Shown: positions 18,273 through 27,608, counted from the stretch's first letter. The stretch is DNA of 64,000 bases from Halioxenophilus sp033283405 (GCF_033283405.1 NZ_JAWMQR010000011.1:100145-164144), one strand, 5' to 3'. The notes: a model not told the origin generated them from the letters alone. Made by a program: numbers and translations.

Positions 18273-19390
18273 GGTTTTAGTTATGACATCAAGATATTTT
18301 TTACAGAGGTTTTCGTTATGTGATCAGGTTGGCGGAGTTTGTGTGAGTTGATTTTAACTGCTTGGTTGGTTGTTTTTATTTGTTAGTGGCACATAGTCGG
18401 TGTGTAGCTTGGGCATAGAGGTATGTGCATTTTGGGTCAAGTGGCTTTATGTCTTGTTTTCTTTGTGTGGTTATTTTCTGGCTGCATCAGCACGGTATTC
18501 TGATTGATTCGTTGCGCTGTGGTTGATTGTTGTATAAACATCTACCATGTTGTGATGGCGGCATCCGCTCAGTAAATATCCTCAGAAGTATTTGGTTTAT
18601 GAGTGTTGTGGTGGGTTTCTGCAATGGCTTGTGTGGACTATTTTATTGCTTGTTGGTGGTTGGGGTTATTTGTCAATTGGTAATTGGTATTAAAGATTTC
18701 CATTAATATTTCCTTGTTCTCTGTGTGGTTTGGGTTGCTCTTTTGTTGGTAACTGCATCTTGAAAAGAAGTTCATCATTGGAGGTTCGGGTTTTTAACTT
18801 TGCGAACTCTCAGTTGTCGTTGTTCAGCTTTCACTGGAAAATGTTGAGTGTGCTGTTTATTGGTATTTAGCTATTCAGTGTTGGTGTCTGCTGTGTAAAT
18901 TTTTTGTTTCGGTTATTCCTGTTTTTTCGAATATAGAGTTTTTGGCTGCAGACTCTGTATGTTGCCAATGTTTCGTGTCGACTGTCACCGACAAGAGAAT
19001 TACTTGATGCTGCTGCTTGATTTGGTGGAGCTCAGCATGGCTGATAAATAATGTAAGCTCTCTTTGTGGGCGCAAGTTGTGTGAAGTTGCTGGTGTAATT
19101 GAATTTGCTATTAAGCCAGTACTGGCGACGCGGTCTGTATCCGTTGTTGTAAATAGTTATCCGTGGGGTTGCCGTAAAATTCGGTGATAGATTCTATGCT
19201 CTCGCAGTCGTTATACAGGTCTGCTTCCTGGTCGTTTAATTTTGAGTCTGTGTCGGCGTGATTATTCTGTTGGGCGGTAAATGTTTCGTTAGAGGCGTAA
19301 GTGCAAAGTAGGTGGGTCGAGGCTATTTACTCTGGTAGATAATGGTTGCAACTTGCTAATCGATTCTGCACTGGGGCAGGTTAAACGGGT

Positions 19391-19444
19391 TGCGGGTGTT
19401 GCGGGTGTTGCGGGTGTTGCGGGTGTTGCGGGTGTTGCGGGTGT
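19391..19444. repeat. (TGCGGGTGT)6 nonanucleotide tandem repeat
   Basis: Six perfect copies of a 9-bp unit, ending 23 bp before the terminator of paralogue B. In one plus-strand frame it would encode (VAG)n, but that frame has no start signals and overlaps the terminator, so it is treated as non-coding. Confidence 0.95.
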
Positions 19445-19466
19445 ATTAATCGTCGTGATAACAGGC

Positions 19467-19499
19467 AAAAAAAAGCCCTATCTAACGATAGGGCTTTTT
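19467..19499 (-). terminator. Intrinsic terminator of the second giant cytochrome gene
   Basis: A perfect 13-bp stem (19487-19499 with 19470-19482) has a 4-nt loop. On the minus strand it is followed by a run of eight T (19474-19467); on the plus strand it also ends in T5, so it may work both ways. It lies 15 bp after the stop codon. Confidence 0.95.
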
Positions 19500-19514
19500 C
19501 AATTAAACCTGCGT

Positions 19515-22500
19515 TCAGGCTTTTCTATTTCGGCGTCTGGCGGCGACCGCAGTCAGTGCCATCAACAGTAACCAGAATGGACCGTTAGCACCAGAACCGC
19601 CATCTTCGCTGGCAGAGAGACTGCCGCCGTCAATGGTCTCTTCCTGAGTAGGTTCTACAGAAGTGCCTGGGTTATCGGTAGTTTCATTGTTGGTGCCACC
19701 ACCAGTGCCACCACCAGTGCCACCAGTACCGGTGCCGCTACCATCGGACGCGCCGAGAACAATCTCTTCATCATCTGCTGGAGCACTGGCTTTGTCGATT
19801 TGTAACAGGTAGGCCATCAGGTTCTCTTTATCGCTCGCGGACGCGCTTTGGAAAACAGTATGGGCGCTACCTGTATCAGCCGTAGCGGCAGTGCTGACGG
19901 TGATGTCATCAATGGCGACAGTTTGACCGGCGTCAGAGGGGGTGATGCTGACACTAATAGTGTTGTTGCCGTCAGCCAAGGCTACGGTGAATACAGCTTC
20001 GGTAAAGGAGACGTTCTCCCCGTCGACTGTTGGCAGAACCTGCAGTGGGCGGGTGTAAGCGGTACCGTTGACTGTAACGGTCATATCGGTGGCAAACGCT
20101 ACCGAACCGTAGCGTACTCGTACAGCGCCATTGTGCGCGGTGGCGCTGGTGGTGACCGAAACACTGCCGCCTTCGGACAACATTACGCCAGAGCCATGTC
20201 GCAGGTAGGAGAATTCTCCAGTATCGATAATTGTGGCTCCGCTTAGAGAGGCCTCTTCAGCTTGGAATACTTCACCGCCAAGAATGGCGAAAACAGCATC
20301 GAGAGTTTCGGCACTGCCATCGTGCAGGTAAGGAGCGGATTCGAATACACCAAGTAGCGATGGTGTGGAGATGCCATCCAGCTCGCCACCCAGACGGTGA
20401 CCGGAGTATTCGCGCATTGTACCGACATCATGACGGATTCCATCGGTGAAGGCTTTACCACGGTGACAGCTGTCGCAACCGAGATCGATGAAGACCTGTT
20501 GGCCCTGCAGGGCGGCTGAGGTTAATTCACCAATGCTGTCACGGTATGGGCTGCGTGGTAGAGATTCTTTGCCCAGGCTGCTGACATAAGCGGCGAGAGC
20601 ATCCAAGTCTTCACTGTAACCGGCTTTTACCGGACCTTGAGGGTCTGAGGAGGCTTCGAAGTCCGCATCGGTCATCAGGCCGCGGCCTAAAAAGCGCAGG
20701 CGGATATCGTTTTCGAAGTCCTGAATTTCATCGAAGTTGCCGGACCAGTGGACATTACCAAAACGGGTGCCGGAGCGTCCTTTGAGGGCGATATTATTAC
20801 GCAAACCCTCACCGCGACCGGTGAAGTCGTAGACTCGACCATCCTGGCCACCATCAATATGGCAGGTGGCACAGCTCAGGTAGCCTTCGGCACTGGTTCT
20901 GGCAAGTACTTCGCCCTCTTCGTCCAAACCGTATACGGAGTTGAAAAAGAGTTGCTTGCCTTTGAGTACCTGGGCAGAGAGCTTCTCGCTGCTGACGGTA
21001 ACGGTTTTGTTAATCGTGGGGTTAACAATGTTGCCGGAGAGGAATGCACTCATGTCGACGGTGCTGACACTGCGTTCGGTATAGTTTTTCACAAACAACT
21101 GCTCGGTGGCGGAATCAAACAGCAGGCCGCGTGGTGCTAAGCCCGCAGTGATTTTACTAACGACGCCGCCGAGTGTGCCGTTGCTTGGGTCACGACTGAA
21201 TACCGCTATTTGATTATTACCCTGCAGGGCGGCAAAGACATAGAGGCCATTGCTGGCGATTGCCAGCGCGGAGGGCGAGTCGGCGTTGTCGAAATCAAGA
21301 CGCTCCGAGCGGTTTTCGGTGTTGCCGGCCAGATTAATCTGGGCGATAAAGGTTCGCACGGTATTGTCATCGTCGATATCGGCGTTGCCATTTAACAGCC
21401 CGCGACCAACATTGTCCTTTTTGCCAACCACATAAGCGAACTGATCATTGGCATCAATAATGATGCTGGAGAGATAGTTCGGTACTCCGCGGCCCTGGTC
21501 GATGTCATCCGGTACCATGTTCTTATCAAGACGTATGGTGCTGGCCAGGGTCATGTTGTTGGTATTGATTGCGTACACTTCACCCCAGTTTTGTGGCGAA
21601 ATGAATCGAGTGGCCAGTAATTTATCACTGGCATCGGTCAGTGCTAGGGCGTAGGGGGTGGTCAAACCATCGATCTCACCGATTTGAGTCCGTGTGGCAA
21701 CATCAAATTTCAACACCTTGCCGGAGTTGTAGAGGGCCACATACATCACGCTTCGCTCACGATCGGTAACGATACCGGTGGGGCCACTGCCGTAGGGAAG
21801 GTTGATTGTATCCACACGATTGCCGGGACGGTCGAGAATGGCAATGGCGTCTTCATCGCGCAGGGTAATCCAGGCTAGATTGCCTGCGTCGACGGCGACA
21901 CTGAACGGATTTGCGCCAACGCTGAACTCCGACTGCAGATTATGCGTGCTGGTAGAAACTCGGCTGACAGTATCGTTATCGGGGTTAACCACCCAGGTAA
22001 ATGAGCCGCCGGTGGCAAGGGCCATAGGGCCGCTGGCCAGGCTGGGTTCGTCCGGATAGAGCACATCGGTAACCACAACATTCTCAACTTCGGTAACCAA
22101 GGCGCCATTACTATCGCGTACCTGTACATTAATTCGATAGGTACCGGTCTCTGAATAGCTCATCACGGAGCTGTTGGAGGAGGACCATTCGCCATACTCA
22201 TCGCCTTCGGAAGCCCGGAAGCGGTATTCCATGGCGTCACCCTCGGGGTCAGTAGCATTAACGGTGACGGTTACACTCTCATCCACCAGCAGTGTGGAGC
22301 CTGGTGCGATGGCGACAGATTGAATGGTGGGTGGGCTCTGCTCAACTGAGCTGCCAGTGGAAAAACGGAAAGAGTAGGGCAGCATCTTGTTGTGCACGGC
22401 ATCTTCAATGCCTTCAAGATGTACCTCATAAGTGGTATTGGGCTTGAAGTCATTCAGTGGTGCAACGGTCATTAAACCCGCGTGGGTCAACACGTAGTCA

Positions 22501-23804
22501 ACCGTAACTTCAGCACCGCCCACTTCGGTAACGGTGAGGGTATCGCCCGGAATAATGGTGGTGGCGTGCAGAGTTTCGGGAATCATAATGCTGATCGGGG
22601 CGCCCACCGGGTAGTTGGTTTGATCAGCTTTGGGGATGTGGTAAGAGACGTAAGGTGGGCGTGTGTCGGGCTCGGCCTGATGGCCCCAAATGCTCAAACC
22701 ACCTGATTTAATCCCTTGGTTTTCCAGCAAATAGTTATGGCCGCCACCGGCCAGCATCAGGTTGCCAATTGGGCGGCTGTACTGACTGGTTTCAGCACCG
22801 TATTTTTGCTCGTCAAATTGCAGGGCAACTTCGCAGGTCTCGACATTGATTTTTAACTGTTCGGCGAAAGCGTACTCATCCTGGAAGTTGACGTACATTG
22901 GGTTGTCAACACCGCTACTGCTCAAGCCAGAGGCGGGATCGTTGAACAGCACTTCACAGTGTAGTTTCAGGTTGGTTGGATCCGAGAAATCAACCACCTG
23001 TATGCCGGGGTTATCCAGGCGTCGGGCAAAGACCATGTAGTGGCCAGTGACCTCATACCAATAGCCACCCAGGCCATATTGCAATGGCTCGCCGGTGCGG
23101 CTGTCTTTTAATGTTGGGTGTCCGGCCGGTAGCTTTAATACGTCCAACAGCACAGGGTTGTGCGGGTCGCTGATGTCGTAAGCGGCGGCGCCGGAGAACG
23201 ATTGATCTGATCCGTACAGCAGTATATTGCCGACAATGGTTGGGAAACCGATAACCCCGGTCAAGCCCAGGTGGTCCCACTCAGCCATCACTTCATCTTT
23301 GTAGAAGAGCTGGGCATTGCCCGACACATCATCGTAGCTCCACCAGTGCTTGGCGGCCCAGGGGTAGTTGCCGGCGGCCTTACCATAGTTGGTGGTTGTA
23401 TAAGCTGACCAATTGACTTTACTCAGGCTGCCGTCCTCATTCAGGCGGATGGCATTGTCTGAGGTTCGCCCGCCACCAATGTAAACCTCGTTGAGTCGTT
23501 TGTAGGTGCCGTGGGCGAGAACCGGGTGTGCGGTTTCACCAAAGGTGGCGACTGTAACTGGATTTTTCGGGTCGGAGATATCGACCGCGCGTACCAGGTA
23601 GTCGGCACCATCGGGAGAAGAGGGCTTTTCGGGGATACCAATAATGTAGTCACCCAGTACTTCTATTACTGTGAGGCGTCCAAGCTCGGGGATTGATTTG
23701 CTGATCATGACCCCAGGTTCCACGGGGTCATTGGGAAAATCTGCGTAGATGTTGGTGGATGCCAACGCTAACGCACTTGCGATCGGGGTTATCAAACGTT
23801 TCAT
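19515..23804 (-). CDS. Giant secreted beta-propeller/di-haem cytochrome c protein with GlyGly-CTERM tail (paralogue B)
   Basis: 1429 residues with signal peptide MKRLITPIASALALASTNIYA. Domain order is as in paralogue A: propeller, Ig-like, PKD-like, YVTN propeller, two CXXCH haem sites (CATCH near 975, CDSCH near 1108) with TPSLLGVFESAPYLHDGSAETLDAVF, then a jelly-roll-like domain. A Gly/Thr linker follows, and then a GlyGly-CTERM sorting tail: GGSGANG, the hydrophobic helix PFWLLLMALTAVAA and RRRNRK at the very end. This predicts T2SS export and rhombosortase processing. Residues 23 to about 490 are almost identical to paralogue A; the rest is only moderately similar. It is divergent from the alkaline phosphatase gene. 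Confidence 0.9.
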   Translation of the reverse strand: MKRLITPIASALALASTNIYADFPNDPVEPGVMISKSIPELGRLTVIEVLGDYIIGIPEKPSSPDGADYLVRAVDISDPKNPVTVATFGETAHPVLAHGTYKRLNEVYIGGGRTSDNAIRLNEDGSLSKVNWSAYTTTNYGKAAGNYPWAAKHWWSYDDVSGNAQLFYKDEVMAEWDHLGLTGVIGFPTIVGNILLYGSDQSFSGAAAYDISDPHNPVLLDVLKLPAGHPTLKDSRTGEPLQYGLGGYWYEVTGHYMVFARRLDNPGIQVVDFSDPTNLKLHCEVLFNDPASGLSSSGVDNPMYVNFQDEYAFAEQLKINVETCEVALQFDEQKYGAETSQYSRPIGNLMLAGGGHNYLLENQGIKSGGLSIWGHQAEPDTRPPYVSYHIPKADQTNYPVGAPISIMIPETLHATTIIPGDTLTVTEVGGAEVTVDYVLTHAGLMTVAPLNDFKPNTTYEVHLEGIEDAVHNKMLPYSFRFSTGSSVEQSPPTIQSVAIAPGSTLLVDESVTVTVNATDPEGDAMEYRFRASEGDEYGEWSSSNSSVMSYSETGTYRINVQVRDSNGALVTEVENVVVTDVLYPDEPSLASGPMALATGGSFTWVVNPDNDTVSRVSTSTHNLQSEFSVGANPFSVAVDAGNLAWITLRDEDAIAILDRPGNRVDTINLPYGSGPTGIVTDRERSVMYVALYNSGKVLKFDVATRTQIGEIDGLTTPYALALTDASDKLLATRFISPQNWGEVYAINTNNMTLASTIRLDKNMVPDDIDQGRGVPNYLSSIIIDANDQFAYVVGKKDNVGRGLLNGNADIDDDNTVRTFIAQINLAGNTENRSERLDFDNADSPSALAIASNGLYVFAALQGNNQIAVFSRDPSNGTLGGVVSKITAGLAPRGLLFDSATEQLFVKNYTERSVSTVDMSAFLSGNIVNPTINKTVTVSSEKLSAQVLKGKQLFFNSVYGLDEEGEVLARTSAEGYLSCATCHIDGGQDGRVYDFTGRGEGLRNNIALKGRSGTRFGNVHWSGNFDEIQDFENDIRLRFLGRGLMTDADFEASSDPQGPVKAGYSEDLDALAAYVSSLGKESLPRSPYRDSIGELTSAALQGQQVFIDLGCDSCHRGKAFTDGIRHDVGTMREYSGHRLGGELDGISTPSLLGVFESAPYLHDGSAETLDAVFAILGGEVFQAEEASLSGATIIDTGEFSYLRHGSGVMLSEGGSVSVTTSATAHNGAVRVRYGSVAFATDMTVTVNGTAYTRPLQVLPTVDGENVSFTEAVFTVALADGNNTISVSITPSDAGQTVAIDDITVSTAATADTGSAHTVFQSASASDKENLMAYLLQIDKASAPADDEEIVLGASDGSGTGTGGTGGGTGGGTNNETTDNPGTSVEPTQEETIDGGSLSASEDGGSGANGPFWLLLMALTAVAARRRNRKA

Positions 23805-24048
23805 ATATGGGCTCAGACTGAAAAAAAATGATAAGAATCAGGCTTGGTCTGGGAAATTCAGAATTTGCACACAAAGTATACCATTGGCCAAGTGGTGAAA
23901 TTTTTTGGAGCCGGGACCAATTTTAAAATGTGTTAACTGTTCCGCTAACTTTGTTCACCAAATAGAACTTGTAATTATTTAAAGGCTCACAAGTGTGATT
24001 GGGTCAACAGAAGCTGTGTGAAATCAAGCCGTTCTGGCGGGATGAATA

Positions 24049-24064
24049 ACTGTTAAGTAACAGT
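24049..24064. promoter_or_regulatory. Operator-like palindrome in the cytochrome B/phosphatase intergenic region
   Basis: ACTGTTA-AG-TAACAGT is a perfect 7+2+7 inverted repeat in the 564-bp divergent spacer 23805-24368. Related TTAACTGT copies occur at 23933-23940 and 24111-24118. This suggests binding sites for one regulator controlling either or both divergent genes. Nothing else definite was found in this spacer; no clear Pho box is present. Confidence 0.35.
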
Positions 24065-24368
24065 AAAGATCACTTTTGGGAGCGGTCGTTGAACAACCTG
24101 CGCTCAAAAATTAACTGTGGGTAATCATCCCTGTTTGTGTTAAAGACTCCCTGTCCTATGTAATCGCGTATTGCGATAGGTGAATTTTTGTACAGATGAT
24201 CGAGTGGGTAACTGGTTTAACATCGCGTCTTGTTTAATACGTTGTTTGTAACAAATTGAAGCGATGCTTGAGACCTTTTCTGGGTGAATTCGTCTTCTGT
24301 TGGCGCAAAGAATTTAACTTTTGAGTAGTCTGTCACGTTTTATTGTGGGATGTAGGTGAGATAGAAAT

Positions 24369-25661
24369 ATGATTCGGATAATCGGTGCTTTTTTACTGTT
24401 TGTTACCCCTTGGGTGTTTGCTGCGGAGCAACCCAAAAATATCATTATGGTGATTGGCGATGGCATGGGGCCCGTCTACACCTCTGGCTACCGTTATTAC
24501 GCCGATGACCCGGCCACGCCCGTGGTGGAGACCACTATCTTCGACGAGCTTCTGGTTGGCCTGGCCAGTACCTACCCGGCGCCTGAGTCGGGTGTGGTCA
24601 CTGATTCCGCCGCCGGCGCCACGGCGCTCTCTAGCGGAGTGAAAAGCTACAACGGCGCTATTGGTGTGGACGTCAATCGCAAACCACTGCCCACCGTGCT
24701 GGAGCTGGCCAAGCAGCGCGGTATGAAGACGGGAATTGCGGTCACCTCCCAGATCAACCACGCCACTCCCGCTGCTTACATGGCTCACAACGAGAGTCGC
24801 AACAACTACAACGAGATTGCCGACAGCTACTTTGACGATCGCTTAAACGGTCACTTTAAAGCGGACGTCATGCTGGGCGGTGGTTGGGCTTACTTTATCC
24901 GCCCCGGCCGCAATCTGGTGGCGGAGTTTCAGGAGGCGGGTTTCCAATATGTCGACTCCATGGCGGCGTTGACCAGCGCGCCAGTGGGTAAACCGCTATT
25001 GGGCCTGTTTGCCGACAAAGGGCTGCCCTGGGCGCTCGATTACCCAGACCATCAACGCCTGCCACTGCTGGCTAAAACCGCCGTTAAGCATCTGCAAGGT
25101 GATCAGGGTTTCTTCCTGTTGATAGAAGCCAGCCAGGTGGATTGGGGTGGTCATGCCAACGATGTGGCCGCGGCCATGGGGGAGATGGACGATATGGCCA
25201 TTACTCTTGAGTGGCTGAAACAGTTTGTTGATGCTGATGGCGAGACGCTGCTGGTGGTTACCGCCGACCACAGCACCGGCGGTATCAGTCTGGGCAGTAG
25301 CGGCAAATATGAGTGGCATCCGGAGGTGATCCGCAAGCTTGAGCAGTCCCCCACGAAAATCGCCGAACAGCTGCTGGCCTTGCCCATGGGTAAGCGTGCT
25401 GCTTTGCTTAAAGTGCAGCTGGGTGCGGAGCTTAATGCTGAAGAGGCGACGGCGCTGGCCGGCCTTACCGATGCCCGCAGTGCTGAAGGTCTGGTGAAGA
25501 AGTTGATTGATCGACTAACCAATACCGGTTGGACCACTGGTGGTCACACGGCGGTGGATGTTCCGGTGATGGCCTACGGCATGGGCGCGGAGCAGTTTCG
25601 CGGTCACCAGGACAACACCGAAATTGCCAAGAAGGTGATTGCGCTGCTGCCCGAGAAGTAG
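24369..25661 (+). CDS. Alkaline phosphatase (PhoA family), secreted
   Basis: Periplasmic or secreted phosphomonoesterase of 430 residues with signal peptide MIRIIGAFLLFVTPWVFA. Metal and active-site motifs seen: IMVIGDGMG (Asp31, metal), VTDSAAGATALSSG (nucleophile Ser80), NHATPAAYMAHNESR, EASQVDWGGHAND (Glu/Asp/His ligands), VVTADHSTGG (Asp-His) and TTGGHTAVDVPVMAYG (last His). It is monocistronic and followed by a near-palindromic hairpin (25688-25722) shared with the convergent crotonase gene. The substrate is not predictable beyond phosphate esters. Confidence 0.93.
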   Translation: MIRIIGAFLLFVTPWVFAAEQPKNIIMVIGDGMGPVYTSGYRYYADDPATPVVETTIFDELLVGLASTYPAPESGVVTDSAAGATALSSGVKSYNGAIGVDVNRKPLPTVLELAKQRGMKTGIAVTSQINHATPAAYMAHNESRNNYNEIADSYFDDRLNGHFKADVMLGGGWAYFIRPGRNLVAEFQEAGFQYVDSMAALTSAPVGKPLLGLFADKGLPWALDYPDHQRLPLLAKTAVKHLQGDQGFFLLIEASQVDWGGHANDVAAAMGEMDDMAITLEWLKQFVDADGETLLVVTADHSTGGISLGSSGKYEWHPEVIRKLEQSPTKIAEQLLALPMGKRAALLKVQLGAELNAEEATALAGLTDARSAEGLVKKLIDRLTNTGWTTGGHTAVDVPVMAYGMGAEQFRGHQDNTEIAKKVIALLPEK

Positions 25662-25783
25662 TGGCCGGGCGGCAGCTGGTTAGCGGCCAGGTAATCCCAG
25701 TTCACTGTTGGGTTACTTGGCGCCCCCCAGTAATTTTCCCACCTCTATATAGCTGCTCTCCCCGAGCCAGCTGCGAACTCTGA

Positions 25784-26581
25784 TTATTGCGGGTCGGCAA
25801 ACACTGGTGGTCGTTTGGCCATCTTGGCGGCTACCGCTTCGCGATGGTTGGTCGAGCGCAACAGCGCGGCCATGGCTTCGGATTCGGCCAGTAAACCCGC
25901 TGCCAGCGCTCCTTGATTGAGCAGGGCCTTCCCCGCCCGCAACGCATCGGGGCTTTTGTGCAGCAGCTGCTCGGCGTAGGCTCGGGCGGCGGCGATGGGC
26001 TCGGGCGCCAGCCGGGTCGCCAGGCCCAGGCTCACCGCTTCGCTGCCGGAGATCATCCGGCCGCTAAAGACCAAATCGCGCAGTTGATCGGTACGCACCA
26101 ACGGAGGTGCCAGCTGCGTCAGCCCCATATCGGGAATCAGTCCCCACTCAATCTCCATAATCGAGAGCTTGGCATCGGCCTGCACCAAGCGCAGGTCGGC
26201 GCCCAGGGCAATCTGCAGTCCGCCGCCCAAACAGTGGCCCTGGATTGCGGCGATCACCGGTACCGGTAGGGTTCGCCAACCGACAGCTGCCTGTTGGTAG
26301 CGGTTGCAGTCGCCGTGGCTGCGGGTCAACAGGTCGGCGATGGCGCTTGGGTTGGCGAACAGGCTGACATCCAGGCCGGCGCAAAAGCTGGGGCCGGCAC
26401 CGCACAGGATTACCGCGCGCAGCTGCTTATCGTCGTGCAGCTGTGCAACTACCTGGCAGAGTTCGTCGAAGGTGGCGGCATCCAGGGCGTTAAATTTGTC
26501 CGGTCGGTTGAGCTTTACCTCGACAATGCCTGTTGCGGTACGGCTCAACTGCAGGCGCTCGAAACGATACGGTTCTGTCAC
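25784..26581 (-). CDS. Crotonase-family enoyl-CoA hydratase/isomerase
   Basis: 265-residue crotonase-fold enzyme acting on acyl-CoA thioesters. Seen: LNRPDKFNALD, the oxyanion-hole segment GPSFCAGLDVSLF, and GHCLGGGLQIALGADLRL; the catalytic region MEIEWGLIPDMG has one Glu where classical hydratases use two. SGRMISGSEAVSLGLATRL also fits the family. The pattern (Asp-Met-Gly at the second position) is closer to the isomerase/hydratase mixed group annotated as crotonase/enoyl-CoA hydratase family protein. It is isolated from other beta-oxidation genes here. Confidence 0.88.
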   Translation of the reverse strand: MTEPYRFERLQLSRTATGIVEVKLNRPDKFNALDAATFDELCQVVAQLHDDKQLRAVILCGAGPSFCAGLDVSLFANPSAIADLLTRSHGDCNRYQQAAVGWRTLPVPVIAAIQGHCLGGGLQIALGADLRLVQADAKLSIMEIEWGLIPDMGLTQLAPPLVRTDQLRDLVFSGRMISGSEAVSLGLATRLAPEPIAAARAYAEQLLHKSPDALRAGKALLNQGALAAGLLAESEAMAALLRSTNHREAVAAKMAKRPPVFADPQ

Positions 26582-26765
26582 GGGGTCATCCTTTTATTGT
26601 TATTGGCGGGTTCGTGCGTGAGTGTGGCTCGCTTGCGCAATCGGCTTTGTAACCCAATCGCTTCCCAATTTAAAGCACACCGTATTCTCTGCGTCGCTGA
26701 CGGTCACAATGGTGTAGAGTGTGCGCCAATTTGAATGGCCGATGGTTAGCAGTGGAGAGGTAGCG

Positions 26766-27572
26766 GTGATCAGTGGCGAAGTGATAGTGATGTTGGTTTT
26801 GTTGGGCGCCTTTGTGGGGGTGGCGGCAGGTCTGTTTGGAATCGGTGGCGGTGGTATTTTTGTACCGGCGCTGAGTGCGCTCTTTTTAAACCTCGGTTTT
26901 CCCACCGAGGAGATTATGCACATGGCTCTGGGTACCTCCATGGCCACCATTATTGCCACCTCTACTGCCAGTGCCTGGGCGCACCACAAACGGGGTGGGG
27001 TCATCTGGCCAAGCTGGCGTGCCATGACGCCTGGGGTGTTTGTGGGGACCTTCCTAGCTACCTTTCTTGTAGCGCAACTGAATGCGCACGCTCTGGCCGT
27101 CTTTTTCGCCCTGTTTATGAGTTTGGTGGCTTGGCAGATGTGGTTTCCGTTACGTGTACAGAGCAGTAGTGAACCGGGGCGGCTGGAGCTGGCTACCGCA
27201 GGCGGCGTGATTGGCGCGATTTCGGCGCTGGTCTCCATTGGCGGCGGTTCACTAACGGTACCCTACCTGCATTGGCGCAACCATAAGCTGACCGATGCTA
27301 TCGGAACCTCGGCGGCCCTGGGTTTGCCGATTGCCATCACCGGTAGCCTTGGCTACCTGGTTAATGGCTGGCAACACACTCAGCTCGCCAGTGGTCAGCT
27401 AGGCTTTATCTATCTGCCGGCGGTGGTGGTGCTCACTGTGGCCAGTGTGCTCACCGCTCCCCTGGGGGTGCGCCTGGCTCACTGGTTGCCAGTGCCTATT
27501 TTGAAAAAATTATTTGGCCTGCTGATAGTGGTGATCAGTGTGCGCATGATTTGGCAGGTGTGGCAGGCCTGA
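26766..27572 (+). CDS. TauE/SafE family membrane permease
   Basis: Polytopic permease, about eight membrane helices in two repeats, of the sulfite/organosulfonate exporter (DUF81) family. The repeat signatures are GVAAGLFGIGGGGIFVPAL in the first half and GAISALVSIGGGSLTVPYL in the second. The start is taken as the GTG at 26766, 5 nt after GGAGAGG; an ATG at 26742 or GTG at 26721 is also in frame. The substrate cannot be assigned; family members carry small sulfur-containing anions. It is divergent from the crotonase gene. Confidence 0.88.
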   Translation: MISGEVIVMLVLLGAFVGVAAGLFGIGGGGIFVPALSALFLNLGFPTEEIMHMALGTSMATIIATSTASAWAHHKRGGVIWPSWRAMTPGVFVGTFLATFLVAQLNAHALAVFFALFMSLVAWQMWFPLRVQSSSEPGRLELATAGGVIGAISALVSIGGGSLTVPYLHWRNHKLTDAIGTSAALGLPIAITGSLGYLVNGWQHTQLASGQLGFIYLPAVVVLTVASVLTAPLGVRLAHWLPVPILKKLFGLLIVVISVRMIWQVWQA

Positions 27573-27590
27573 TTGTTCGGCGGCAGATTG

Positions 27591-27608
27591 CCGGGTGAGA
27601 ACACCCGG
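27591..27608. terminator. Hairpin between convergent permease and YhhQ genes
   Basis: A perfect 7-bp stem CCGGGTG/CACCCGG with loop AGAA fills the space between the two convergent stop codons. No clean T run follows on either strand, so termination strength is doubtful. Confidence 0.45.

Larger units (their letters stand above)
17783..19466. other. 1.7-kb non-coding T/G-rich spacer between the two giant cytochrome genes
   Basis: No convincing gene. The plus strand is strikingly T- and G-rich over most of this stretch (so A/C-rich in the transcript orientation of the minus-strand gene at its left). It contains a (GTGTTT)13 microsatellite and a (TGCGGGTGT)6 minisatellite. Short open frames here follow the skewed composition and have no ribosome-binding sites. 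It holds the promoter and leader of paralogue A and the 3' end of paralogue B. Confidence 0.7.

Noticed and set aside
18875..19075. Minus-strand 66-codon frame in the T/G-rich spacer
   Set aside because: Composition follows the skewed DNA, no ribosome-binding site, no resemblance to any family.
19353..19571. Plus-strand frame encoding (VAG)n through the 9-bp repeats
   Set aside because: It runs across the terminator of the opposite gene and into its coding end; it is a by-product of a repeat whose unit is a multiple of three.
24315..24350. A Pho box before the alkaline phosphatase (CTGTCAC then GTTT)
   Set aside because: Only the first half-site resembles CTGTCAT; the second half-site at 11-bp spacing does not match.
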